In this document: positions 8,295 to 16,637 of the stretch, piece after piece | How positions within the stretch are numbered: the stretch's first letter is position 1 | How the letters are laid out: every line of letters begins with the position of its first letter | Source of the DNA: Bacteroidales bacterium | Lineage (GTDB): Bacteria; Bacteroidota; Bacteroidia; Bacteroidales; F082 | DNA: 64,000 nt | Direction: 5' to 3' | NCBI GenBank assembly: GCA_017616735.1 | Contig: JAFZXP010000072.1 | Coordinates: 1-64,000, forward strand | Notes under the pieces: model-generated | Told to the model about the DNA's origin: nothing | Seen by the model: only the letters and a program-made list of their open reading frames with translations | Databases searched by the model: none | Translations under genes and position numbers: made by a program

Positions 8295-11200
8295 TTAGTC
8301 TTCATCTTCATTATTATCTGGAGTTAGTCGCTCGTGAACTTTCTGGAATACTATATACAATGCCGGAGTGATGAACAAAATCGCTATTGTTCCGACAATC
8401 ATACCGCCGACCACGCATATAGCAAGTGATTTATTGCCGATAGCACCCGCACCGCCTTCCACGATAAGCGGAATCATACCGATAATCATGGTAAGAACGG
8501 TCATGAGGATAGGACGCAGACGGTCCTTGCAAGCACCGATAGCAGCCTCGTATGGCGATAATCCTTCTTCGCGTTTCTGCATTGCGAACTCTGTGATGAG
8601 GATAGCTGTCTTGGCAACCAGACCCATCAACATAATGACACCGGTTTGCACGTAGATGTTGATGTTGATACCCAACGCTGCAAGCGGTCGCATTACGAAA
8701 TATGCGCCGAACATACCGAACGGGATAGAGAGCAACACTGCCAACGGAATGAACAATGAGTTGTAGAGACATGCAAGGATGAGGTAAATGAGAAGCACTG
8801 CAATGCTATAGATGATAACAGTGTCGTTTGATTCAGCATTTGCCGCTTCCTCACGTGCCATACCGCCAAACTCGTAGCCGTAACCGTCAGGAAATACTTC
8901 AGCCATCAGCTCGTCAATAGCAATTCGCACGTCTGCTGTCGAATAACCTGAAGCTGGCATAACACACATGTTGTAACATGGGAAGAGGTTAAATCTGCGT
9001 TCCTGTGCCGGTCCCGTCGTCAAAGAGAGTGAGACAAACTCAGAGACAGGTGCCATTTCTTCGCCAACCTGTACGAAAATATTGTCCAAAGCACTCGGAT
9101 CCAGACGATATTCGCTGTCGGCTTGCACCAACACTTGATAAACTTTTCCGTATTGTATGTAGTTTCCGATGTAACTTCCGGCAAGGTTGGTACCTATTGT
9201 GGAAACCACTGTCTTTGGTGAGATGCCTTTACGCTTGCATGCAGCAACATCAACAGTAAGACGATATTTAGGATAATCCGGTGAATAAGATGCCATTGCC
9301 GCAGATACCTCAGGACGTTGGTTAAGTTTTTGTGTGAACTCGGCAGCCATTGCGACAAAACCATCATTATCGCCTGTTCCTGAACGGTCCTGCAGGTTCA
9401 ATTCCATCATTGAACCGGTACCGTAGCCTGGAATCTGAGGCATCTGGAATGGTGTGACATCGGCCTCCGGCATGTTAACTATTGCCCACATGTAGATTGA
9501 CATCTGCATTTGTGCAATGCTGTAAAAATCACGCTCATCCCAGTTTTTCAGTCGTACCATCAGTGAAGCGTAGTTGGTTCCGGCACCACCATTCATAAGG
9601 GAGTATCCTGTGACTGCTCCAACGAGCTCGGTGTCGTCAAGAGAACGGATGTAATCCTCGAGTTTTTTGGTGGCTCCTTCTGTCTCGTTAAGATAAGTAC
9701 CAGGAGCCATTGTCACGTCAACAAGCAAGAATCCCTGGTCTTCCTGAGGCACAAGGTCTTTTTGTGATGTGGTCATCAACCATACAAGACCTGCACTGAA
9801 CACTACCAGTAAAATCCAAGAGAAAGCCGGACGTTTGATGAATTTACTAACGCCTCTGATGTATTTGTTCAACAATGCGTTAAATGCGGCATCGTAACCT
9901 TTTTTCACATAGTAATTGAGGCCTTTATGCACTTCCTCGTTAGGATTTTTAGGCTTGAACAAAAGGGCGCATAATGCAGGGCAGATAATCAGAGCGGACA
10001 TGGTTGAGATAGCAACAGAACCAGCCATGATGAAACCGAACTGCTTGAAGAATGTGCCTTGTGTTCCCGACATGAAAGTGACAGGGATGAACACAGCCAT
10101 AAACACCAATGTTGTTGAGATACAAGCGGCTGATACCTCGTTAAGAGCGTCGGTGGTGGCTGATGCAGCTGATTTGTATTTTCCTGTCTCCAGCTTCGAC
10201 ATCACAGCCTCAACGACCACGATGGCATCGTCCACGACAGTACCAATGGCAAGCACCAAACCGAACAATGTCAGCAAGTTCAGCGTGAAGCCCATGATAT
10301 AAACTATGGAGAATGTGCCCACCAATGCGATGATGATTGAAATCGAAGGTATCAAAGTAGCCTTGAAATCCTGTAAGAACAGATAAACGACGAAAATCAC
10401 CAATAAGATAGCAATGATGAGGGTCTCAATAACGCTGTGCATTGATGCGTTTAAGAAGTCGTCGGATGTCTCAAGTCTCTTGAATTCGAGTCCAGCCGGC
10501 AAAGTCTTTGCAATTTCGTCAAGAGTCTTGTTGATTTCCGCGTTGACTTGTGTTGCATTGGCGCCAGGTGCCTGGTTGATGATGAACATAGTTCCTGGAT
10601 GCCCGTCGATATCGGTGCGGAAGTCGTATGACTTTGTTCCAAGTTCCACGTTTGCCACGTCCGACAGTCTGAGGATTTCGCCGTCAGGTGTTGCGCGCAC
10701 AATGATTTGTTCGAATTCGCTCATATCGTTGAGCAGACCGAGAAATTCAATGTCGATTTTATCGATTGAGTTTTCGAATCTTCCTATAGGCGAAACGAGG
10801 TTCTGTTCGTTGATGGCATAGACTATTTCCTCTGGCGTGATGCCATATAAACCCATAACATCCGGTTTCATCCAGATACGCACGCCATATTTGTCTCCGA
10901 TGAGCTGGATTCGTCCGACACCTGTGACACGGCTGATGGCAGGAACCACATTGATGTCAAGGAAGTTGGAGATAAATCTCTGGTCGAATTTATCATCGGT
11001 GCTTTCCAAGCTTAAAATTTGAAGAATGGAGTTTACACTCTTCGTCACGGTGACACCCTGCTGTGTTACCTCCGATGGAAGCAATCCCAGCGCCTGGTTG
11101 ACACGGTTTTGCACGTTGACCGTAGCCTGGTCGGCATCTGTGCCTTGTTTGAAATAAACAGAGATTTCAGCGGTACCGTTGGAGTTGGCGGTTGAAGAGA

Positions 11201-11447
11201 TATACATCATGTCTTCAACACCGTTTATCTGTTCCTCGATCGGCATGATGACCGATTTCATCACAGCATTGGCATCTGCTCCGCTGTAATAACCCGAAAC
11301 AATCACCATCGGAGGAGCAATGTCAGGATACTGTTCTATAGGCAAAGTGAAAATGCTAACCCCACCGATGAGGCAGACAAGCACCCCGACGGCAAAAGCC
11401 GCCACCCAGTGCTTCACAAAGAATTTTTGTTTCTTAATTTTCTCCAT
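8295..11447 (-). CDS. RND efflux pump inner-membrane subunit (HAE1/AcrB family)
   Basis: At 1050 residues this is full length for AcrB/MexB-type pumps. Features include TM1 followed by PIEQYPDIAPP, the proton-relay Asp pair in TM4 (TVVDDAIVVVEA), the TM10 lysine in MGLVAKTAILITEFA, and two large periplasmic loops. These pumps export drugs, bile acids or other amphiphiles by proton antiport. It is 2 bp from the adaptor gene upstream and 22 bp from the outer-membrane factor downstream, giving the standard adaptor-pump-channel operon. No TetR or AraC regulator sits beside it. Confidence 0.95.
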   Translation of the reverse strand: MEKIKKQKFFVKHWVAAFAVGVLVCLIGGVSIFTLPIEQYPDIAPPMVIVSGYYSGADANAVMKSVIMPIEEQINGVEDMMYISSTANSNGTAEISVYFKQGTDADQATVNVQNRVNQALGLLPSEVTQQGVTVTKSVNSILQILSLESTDDKFDQRFISNFLDINVVPAISRVTGVGRIQLIGDKYGVRIWMKPDVMGLYGITPEEIVYAINEQNLVSPIGRFENSIDKIDIEFLGLLNDMSEFEQIIVRATPDGEILRLSDVANVELGTKSYDFRTDIDGHPGTMFIINQAPGANATQVNAEINKTLDEIAKTLPAGLEFKRLETSDDFLNASMHSVIETLIIAILLVIFVVYLFLQDFKATLIPSISIIIALVGTFSIVYIMGFTLNLLTLFGLVLAIGTVVDDAIVVVEAVMSKLETGKYKSAASATTDALNEVSAACISTTLVFMAVFIPVTFMSGTQGTFFKQFGFIMAGSVAISTMSALIICPALCALLFKPKNPNEEVHKGLNYYVKKGYDAAFNALLNKYIRGVSKFIKRPAFSWILLVVFSAGLVWLMTTSQKDLVPQEDQGFLLVDVTMAPGTYLNETEGATKKLEDYIRSLDDTELVGAVTGYSLMNGGAGTNYASLMVRLKNWDERDFYSIAQMQMSIYMWAIVNMPEADVTPFQMPQIPGYGTGSMMELNLQDRSGTGDNDGFVAMAAEFTQKLNQRPEVSAAMASYSPDYPKYRLTVDVAACKRKGISPKTVVSTIGTNLAGSYIGNYIQYGKVYQVLVQADSEYRLDPSALDNIFVQVGEEMAPVSEFVSLSLTTGPAQERRFNLFPCYNMCVMPASGYSTADVRIAIDELMAEVFPDGYGYEFGGMAREEAANAESNDTVIIYSIAVLLIYLILACLYNSLFIPLAVLLSIPFGMFGAYFVMRPLAALGININIYVQTGVIMLMGLVAKTAILITEFAMQKREEGLSPYEAAIGACKDRLRPILMTVLTMIIGMIPLIVEGGAGAIGNKSLAICVVGGMIVGTIAILFITPALYIVFQKVHERLTPDNNEDED

Positions 11448-11449
11448 GG

Positions 11450-12577
11450 CTATCTCACTTTAACACCGTTTGACAATTTGCGCACGCCGTTGGTAACCAC
11501 CTCGTCGCCTGCGTTTAATCCTTGTATGATGTAATAATCTTTGCCATCGTTTGATGGAAGAGCCTCACAGATAACGCCTTCCACTGTTCCATCCGCTTTG
11601 ACACGATAAAACATCAGCTGATCCTGAAGACGCACCGCTGCTGTTTGTGGCACACAAAGCATGTTGTCAATATTATACGGGATGATTAAAGTGGCAACCA
11701 TGCCTGAACGTAACACTCCGTCAGGATTTGGGAACTCAGCCGTACATGGCACGGTGCCCGTTTGGGTGTTGACGATGGCACCAATCTTTGTCACAATGCC
11801 ATCGTGATTATAATAGGAGCCGTCCTTGAGTTTGAGTTTCATATGTGGTACGATATCACCGATAAACTTACCTTGTGGCCCTGCCAGACCTTTGTTCGTC
11901 ACGCGCAGTCCGTATTCTTTAACTGTTTCAAGCAGCTGTGTCTCTGTCAGTGAGAATTCAGCGTCAATGGTGCTGTTATCACTGATGGTGCAGAGGTATT
12001 GTGTGCGTGTTGCCATATCACCCTTTTCAAATCCTTTTGCATCGATGTAACCTGTCAAAGGAGCTGTAATAGTGCAATAGCCGAGGTTGGTTCTGGCTAT
12101 GTTGAGCTGAGCTTCTGCCTGCAGCACAGTAGCTTTTGCCGAGTTAAACTCATTCAAACTGGTCTTCAGCACATATTCGCTGATGATATTCTTTTTATAA
12201 AGCTCCTGATTTGATTCATATTGGAGTTTTGTTGTTTCCATTCGGGCATTTGCGACAGCCAGGTTGGCTTCGGCAGCCTGAACATTGAGCTGTAACTCTG
12301 TCGGGTCGATGATAAAGATAGTCTGACCTTTTTCGACTTTCGTACCGGTGGTGACGTTTTTCGCCATGATGGTACCGTCCACCTGCGGATAAACCTTAAT
12401 TTCTGTCGTTCCGCTTGTGGTGGCAGGGAATGACATGTTATATACTATCGATTGTGGCTGCAACACCTTTGTTTCATATTTCACTTGTAGATCGGGAGCC
12501 TGTTGCTCTTCACAAGACATAAAAATGCAGCTGGCCAATGCCAAAACTGAACTCATCAAAAATAATCGTTTCTTCAT
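11450..12577 (-). CDS. Periplasmic adaptor of the RND pump (HlyD/AcrA family)
   Basis: This 375-residue lipoprotein (LALASCIFMSC, with EEQQ after the likely lipidated Cys) has the AcrA arrangement: a lipoyl half-motif (VDGTIMAKNVTTGTKVEKGQ), a helical hairpin (residues about 95-155, rich in Ala, Gln and Leu), the second lipoyl half (NLGYCTITAPLTGYI) and a beta-barrel/MP domain ending in GDEVVTNGVRKL. It bridges pump and outer-membrane channel. It follows the SDR gene by 22 bp and may share its transcript, since no clear promoter lies in that gap. Confidence 0.93.
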   Translation of the reverse strand: MKKRLFLMSSVLALASCIFMSCEEQQAPDLQVKYETKVLQPQSIVYNMSFPATTSGTTEIKVYPQVDGTIMAKNVTTGTKVEKGQTIFIIDPTELQLNVQAAEANLAVANARMETTKLQYESNQELYKKNIISEYVLKTSLNEFNSAKATVLQAEAQLNIARTNLGYCTITAPLTGYIDAKGFEKGDMATRTQYLCTISDNSTIDAEFSLTETQLLETVKEYGLRVTNKGLAGPQGKFIGDIVPHMKLKLKDGSYYNHDGIVTKIGAIVNTQTGTVPCTAEFPNPDGVLRSGMVATLIIPYNIDNMLCVPQTAAVRLQDQLMFYRVKADGTVEGVICEALPSNDGKDYYIIQGLNAGDEVVTNGVRKLSNGVKVR

Positions 12578-12599
12578 AGTTTATAAATTTAATTTGTTA

Positions 12600-13355
12600 T
12601 TATTTTCTCACTATAACACTTCCACTGCCTTGATATGTGGCCAGAATAAGTACCTCGGCAATCTGCACATGCTCAGGTGCGTTGGCGGCATAAACAGCCA
12701 CGTCGGCGATGTCGTCGCCTGTCAGTGGGTCGATACCTTTATATACCTTGGCGGCGCGTTCGGTGTCGCCGTGGAAACGCACGTTGCTGAAGTTTGTCTC
12801 CACCAGTCCCGGCTTGAGGTTGGTCACACGGATGTTGCTGTCGGCCACATCCAGGCGCAAGCCGTCGCTGAGTGTTTTCACAGCCGATTTTGTGGCGCAA
12901 TAAACATTGCCGTTGGCGTAAGCCGCGTCGCCTGCCACCGAACCAACGTTGATGATATGTCCGCGGTTGCGTTCCATCATGCCCGGAACTATAAGTCTGG
13001 TCATGGTGAGCAATCCTTTGATATTTGTGTCGATCATTGTTTCCCAGTCTTCGAAATCGCCTTGATATTCAGGCTCGAGGCCTAGTGCCAGACCAGCGTT
13101 GTTAACCAAAACGTCGATATCTTTCCATTCTTTTGGAAGGTTTTCGATACATTCGGTAGCTTTTGCACGGTCACGGACATCGAATGCCAATGTCAAAACT
13201 TTTGTTCCCTTGGCTTCCAGTTCCTTGCGAATTTCTTCCAAACGTTGTTCGTTGCGGCCTGTTAAAATAAGCCTGTCGCCATTGGCGGCGAATTTGCGCG
13301 CGCACCCGAGTCCGATACCGCTCGTTGCGCCGGTTATCAACACTGTCTTGTTCAT
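12600..13355 (-). CDS. SDR-family NAD(P)-dependent oxidoreductase (YdfG-like)
   Basis: From the ATG at 13355 the protein has 251 residues, the usual size for classical SDRs. A longer frame reaches 13406 but would place the promoter inside the gene. It has the nucleotide-binding TGATSGIGLG motif at residues 7-16, VNNAG in the middle, and the catalytic Ser, then YxxxK (YCATK). The closest named relatives are 3-hydroxy acid / malonic semialdehyde dehydrogenases of the YdfG type, but the substrate cannot be read from sequence. It leads the efflux operon, an arrangement that may only reflect shared transcription. Confidence 0.88.
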   Translation of the reverse strand: MNKTVLITGATSGIGLGCARKFAANGDRLILTGRNEQRLEEIRKELEAKGTKVLTLAFDVRDRAKATECIENLPKEWKDIDVLVNNAGLALGLEPEYQGDFEDWETMIDTNIKGLLTMTRLIVPGMMERNRGHIINVGSVAGDAAYANGNVYCATKSAVKTLSDGLRLDVADSNIRVTNLKPGLVETNFSNVRFHGDTERAAKVYKGIDPLTGDDIADVAVYAANAPEHVQIAEVLILATYQGSGSVIVRK

Positions 13356-13383
13356 ACAAATAAATAATTCAATATTTTGTTTG

Positions 13384-13413
13384 CAAAAATATAAAAATTG
13401 TTGCATTATTCAA
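13384..13413 (-). promoter_or_regulatory. Promoter of the SDR-efflux operon
   Basis: On the minus strand, TATTTTTG (13391-13384) matches the -7 consensus, and a TTG (13413-13411) lies 19 bp upstream, the expected -33 spacing. The transcript would start near 13380, about 25 nt before the ATG at 13355. Confidence 0.7.
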
Positions 13414-13457
13414 AAAATAATTTGAACTTTGCAACCCTGAACTTAAAATTTTTGGAA

Positions 13458-14285
13458 ATGAAAGCATTTAAACTTTTCACAATTATTGCAGCTACGGTCA
13501 CTTTACTTTCATGCGGACATAAAAAAGCGCAAAAAGTGCTTGTTCTCTACTATTCGCAAACCGGCAACACGGAAATTGTCGCCAATGAGATTGCCCAACG
13601 TCTTCATGCCGATGTTGAGCGTATTGAAGCGGTGAATCCTTACGATAGCGATTTCAGACAAACCATTGAGCGTTGCATGAAAGAACGCGAAGAAGACGTT
13701 CTGCCTGATATTCAACCTGTTAAATCGGATATTTCGAACTATGATGTTGTTTTCATCGGCTATCCGGTTTGGTTTGGAACATACGCTCCGCCTGTCATCA
13801 CTTACTTGAACAACACTGATTTCGGCGGAAAGAAAATAGTGCCATTCTGCACCTTCGGAAGCGGCGGTCTTGAGAGCAGTGTAGCCGATTTGAGAATGGC
13901 ACAGCCTAATGCCGAAATCCTTGAAGGCTATGGTGTTCGCGCAGCCCGCATGGATGCCGTTCCACATGAAATAGACCAGTTTTTGAAAGCCAATGGCTTC
14001 ATCAAAGGCGAATACATAAAGTTGGATGAGTTTTCCGATCAACATCCTGTCACTGAAGAAGAATCGGCCATTTTTGACGCCGCTGTAGGTGACTATCCGA
14101 TGATGAAAAACGTCAAGGCGGCGACAGTGGCAACGCGCGTCATTGCCGGCGGCACAGAGTATTTGTTTGTCGCCTCCGACAAGCCCCGTGACCCTAAACC
14201 CGACATGCCTCCGGCGGGCGAACTCAAGGTTTATGTAACGGTCGCTAACGGTGAAGCTCCGGTTTTCACAAAAGTTGTGAGATAA
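13458..14285 (+). CDS. Flavodoxin-domain lipoprotein
   Basis: The ATG at 13458 yields 275 residues with a lipoprotein signal (FTIIAATVTLLSC, Cys about residue 18). Upstream in-frame codons to 13398 would hide the signal. The next 155 residues are a flavodoxin-like domain: the FMN phosphate loop YYSQTGNTE, then GYPVWFGTYAPPVITYL and CTFGSGGLESS. The last 100 residues are a less familiar extension, possibly a second small domain. Flavodoxin domains attached to lipoproteins are common in gut Bacteroidales, where they may act in envelope electron transfer; this is inference. It lies 13 bp upstream of radA and may be cotranscribed with it. Confidence 0.85.
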   Translation: MKAFKLFTIIAATVTLLSCGHKKAQKVLVLYYSQTGNTEIVANEIAQRLHADVERIEAVNPYDSDFRQTIERCMKEREEDVLPDIQPVKSDISNYDVVFIGYPVWFGTYAPPVITYLNNTDFGGKKIVPFCTFGSGGLESSVADLRMAQPNAEILEGYGVRAARMDAVPHEIDQFLKANGFIKGEYIKLDEFSDQHPVTEEESAIFDAAVGDYPMMKNVKAATVATRVIAGGTEYLFVASDKPRDPKPDMPPAGELKVYVTVANGEAPVFTKVVR

Positions 14286-14298
14286 AAAATCAAAAATT

Positions 14299-15669
14299 AT
14301 GACAAAAACTAAAACGGTGTTTTTCTGCAAGGAATGTGGCAATGAATCGCCAAAATGGATCGGACATTGCCCCGGATGCGGAGCATGGAACAGTTATGTG
14401 GAAGAGACAGTGGTGACGGGAAAAGACAGCAAAACCGTTACAAAAGATGTTGATTTCAAGAATCTTAAAAGCAAACCGACACCTATACGTGAGGTGACGA
14501 GCGCACAGGAAGATCGTATCGATTTGGGCTACGACGAATTGAACCGCGTCCTCGGCGGAGGCCTCGTCCTCGGTTCGCTCATACTTCTGGGCGGCGAGCC
14601 GGGTATCGGCAAATCGACATTGTTGCTTCAAGTGGCACTGCATCTGAACGACAAAAAAGTGTTGTACGTGTCGGGTGAGGAAAGCCAGCAGCAGATAAAA
14701 ATGCGCGCCGAACGCATCGGTATAAAAAACGACAACTGCCTGATACTCACTGAAACTGATACTCAGGAGATTCTTAAAAGTGTGAAAGATGTGATGCCCG
14801 ACATCATGATTATCGACTCGATTCAAACCCTGGAATCACCGTCGGTTGAAGCCACTGCGGGCAGCATTAGCCAAATCCGCGAGACGGCCGCCGAGATGAA
14901 TAAAATAGCGAAAGCGTTACAAATTCCGGTTTTCCTTATAGGTCATATCACCAAAGACGGCACTATAGCCGGACCTAAGATACTGGAGCATATAGTCGAC
15001 ACGGTGTTGCAATTTGAAGGCGACCGTCATTATGGTTTCAGGATTTTGCGCACCGTTAAAAACCGTTTCGGCTCTTCGTCGGAACTAGGCATCTTTGAAA
15101 TGAACGCCGATGGTTTGCGTGAGGTTAAAAACCCCAGTGAAATATTGCTTTCGCAAAGGGAAACCGCTGTCAGCGGCATAGCTATAGCAGCAATGGTCGA
15201 GGGGATGCGCCCTATGCTTGTCGAGACTCAGGCTTTGGTGAGCTCGGCCGCCTACGGAACGCCTCAACGTTCATGCACTGGCTTCGATATCAGACGATTG
15301 AACATGCTTCTGGCTGTTCTTGAGAAACGCGCGGGTTTTCGCCTCGGAGCCAAAGACGTGTTTTTGAACATTGCCGGCGGCTTGCGTGTCGATGATCCGG
15401 CCATGGATCTGGCAGTTGTGGCAGCAGTATTGTCTTCGAGCGAAGATGTCGCCATCGACGGCCGTTGCGCTTTCGCTGCCGAAGTGGGCCTTTCGGGTGA
15501 AGTCAGAGCCGTCAATAGGGTGGAAGCACGCATAGCCGAGGCCGATAAACTCGGTTTTGACAAGATTTTCATCTCAAAATACAGCGCAAAAGGCCTTGAC
15601 ACCGGCAAATTCAAGATAAAAGTGGTGCCGATTACTACGATTGGGCAGTTATTTAAAGAGTTGTTTTAG
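14299..15669 (+). CDS. radA: DNA repair protein RadA (Sms)
   Basis: The 456-residue protein has all RadA parts: an N-terminal zinc finger (CKECGNESPKWIGHCPGCGAW), a RecA-like core with Walker A GEPGIGKST, the RadA-specific KNRFG motif, and a C-terminal Lon-protease-like domain (GGLRVDDPAMDLAVVAA). RadA processes recombination intermediates and promotes branch migration. The stop codon TAG also begins the heptamer array that follows, and the LD-carboxypeptidase gene converges on it from the other side. Confidence 0.96.
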   Translation: MTKTKTVFFCKECGNESPKWIGHCPGCGAWNSYVEETVVTGKDSKTVTKDVDFKNLKSKPTPIREVTSAQEDRIDLGYDELNRVLGGGLVLGSLILLGGEPGIGKSTLLLQVALHLNDKKVLYVSGEESQQQIKMRAERIGIKNDNCLILTETDTQEILKSVKDVMPDIMIIDSIQTLESPSVEATAGSISQIRETAAEMNKIAKALQIPVFLIGHITKDGTIAGPKILEHIVDTVLQFEGDRHYGFRILRTVKNRFGSSSELGIFEMNADGLREVKNPSEILLSQRETAVSGIAIAAMVEGMRPMLVETQALVSSAAYGTPQRSCTGFDIRRLNMLLAVLEKRAGFRLGAKDVFLNIAGGLRVDDPAMDLAVVAAVLSSSEDVAIDGRCAFAAEVGLSGEVRAVNRVEARIAEADKLGFDKIFISKYSAKGLDTGKFKIKVVPITTIGQLFKELF

Positions 15670-15726
15670 TTGATAGTTGACAGTTAAATTGTCAACTGCA
15701 AACTGTAAACTGTCAACTGATAACTA
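15668..15726. repeat. Paired heptamer arrays between convergent genes
   Basis: The left half (15668-15688) reads AGTTGAT, AGTTGAC, AGTTAAA in the direction of radA and starts with the AG of its TAG stop. The right half, read on the minus strand from 15725, gives AGTTATC, AGTTGAC, AGTTTAC, AGTTTGC, AGTTGAC and starts with the AG of the LD-carboxypeptidase stop. Each gene thus has its own sense-oriented array, and the two arms could also pair as a hairpin and act as a terminator. Confidence 0.8.
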
Positions 15727-16557
15727 GCCGAGCACTATTGCGAGGTTATTATCCACGTGTCCCGCCGGATAATCCCAAATGACGGGATAGCCGTATTCTT
15801 TCACTTTCTCGTAAATGATTTCCTTGGCTGTCATGCCAATCGGAAGCGAGCTTTCGTGCAAATCGCTGAATGCTCCCACGAGCAAAGCTTTCAGATGAGC
15901 GAGTTTCCCGGCGCGTTTCAGCCCCATCATCATACGGTCGATGTGGTAAAGATATTCGTCCAAATCCTCGATAAACAATATTTTTCCGTCTGTTTCGGGG
16001 AAAAGGTCGGAACCCAGCATCGAATACAAAACCGAAAGGTTTCCACCAACGATTGGAACCCCCTGTAGAGACGTTTCCTGAAACGTTTCTACCATGTGCC
16101 ATTTTCCTGTCAGCGCATCATATAATGTTTCCAACGGTTCTTTATTATCACTTTCGAAATATTTCAACATTGCACCATGAATGCTTTGATAACCAAGTTG
16201 TTGCATCTTGGCGTGCAGCACTGTCACGTCGCTGAACCCCACAATCCATTTTGGGTGCCCGGCAAATTTTGTGAAGTCGAGTTTATCAATTATTCTGATT
16301 GTTCCGTAGCCACCGCGGGCGCAGAAGATGGCATCTATATCATCTCTGTCGAGATAATCTTGCAGCACACCGGCGCGAAAGTCGTCATCGCCAGCAAACT
16401 GGTTGCATTCAGCGAATAAACGATCGTCGTAAACAGCGACAAATCCTTTTTCTTCAATCCATTTCACGGCCGAGGTGATTTTGTCGGGAGTTACCTTCCA
16501 TGCCGGTGCCACAAGTGCGATCTTCGAGCCTTTTTTCAAAAAATCAGGAGTTTTCAT
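15724..16557 (-). CDS. LD-carboxypeptidase (peptidase S66), shortened C-terminus
   Basis: The 277-residue protein matches the S66 family, which trims the D-Ala from murein tetrapeptides during recycling. The nucleophile region is ARGGYGTIRI, followed by VGFSDVTVLH with the typical Ser/Asp pattern, GGNLSVLYSMLGSD, and the Glu/His part (IEDLDEY, AGHVDNN). Family members usually run about 20-30 residues past the equivalent of DNNLAIVLG. Here the frame stops there, exactly where a heptamer array begins, so the end may have been lost to the repeat. A palindromic element (16065-16092) lies in frame within the gene. The catalytic residues appear intact. Confidence 0.88.
   Translation of the reverse strand: MKTPDFLKKGSKIALVAPAWKVTPDKITSAVKWIEEKGFVAVYDDRLFAECNQFAGDDDFRAGVLQDYLDRDDIDAIFCARGGYGTIRIIDKLDFTKFAGHPKWIVGFSDVTVLHAKMQQLGYQSIHGAMLKYFESDNKEPLETLYDALTGKWHMVETFQETSLQGVPIVGGNLSVLYSMLGSDLFPETDGKILFIEDLDEYLYHIDRMMMGLKRAGKLAHLKALLVGAFSDLHESSLPIGMTAKEIIYEKVKEYGYPVIWDYPAGHVDNNLAIVLG
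16065..16092. repeat. Palindromic element inside the LD-carboxypeptidase gene
   Basis: Two 13-bp arms (GTAGAGACGTTTC and GAAACGTTTCTAC) flank CT. They pair fully except for one position that would be G-T in RNA. It is in frame and encodes part of VETFQETSLQG, a stretch with no conserved counterpart in the S66 family as I know it. GTAGAGACGTT..AACGTCTCTAC palindromes resemble dispersed intergenic elements of other bacteria. Placement within a gene suggests insertion without loss of frame. Confidence 0.65.
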
Positions 16558-16562
16558 AGATG

Positions 16563-16570
16563 CAAAGATA
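16563..16570 (-). promoter_or_regulatory. -7 box (TATCTTTG) of the LD-carboxypeptidase gene, nearly leaderless
   Basis: On the minus strand TATCTTTG ends only 5 bp before the ATG at 16557. With transcription starting about 4 nt after the box, the mRNA would have a leader of only a few bases. No good -33 TTG is present. Confidence 0.5.
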
Positions 16571-16587
16571 CTAATTTTTAAAATATC

Positions 16588-16618
16588 TTGCTAATTATTT
16601 AAAAATGATATAAATTTG
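16588..16618 (+). promoter_or_regulatory. Promoter of the tandem PEGA-protein genes
   Basis: TTG at 16588-16590 and TAAATTTG at 16611-16618 are separated by 20 bp, a full match to the Bacteroidetes promoter pattern. The ATG follows at 16638. Confidence 0.7.
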
Positions 16619-16637
16619 CAATCTAAAATTATCTTCA

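Noticed and set aside
13509..14342. Long open frame on the minus strand opposite the flavodoxin gene and the start of radA
   Set aside because: It mirrors the codon pattern of the plus-strand genes, has no promoter or known motif, and crosses two well-identified genes.
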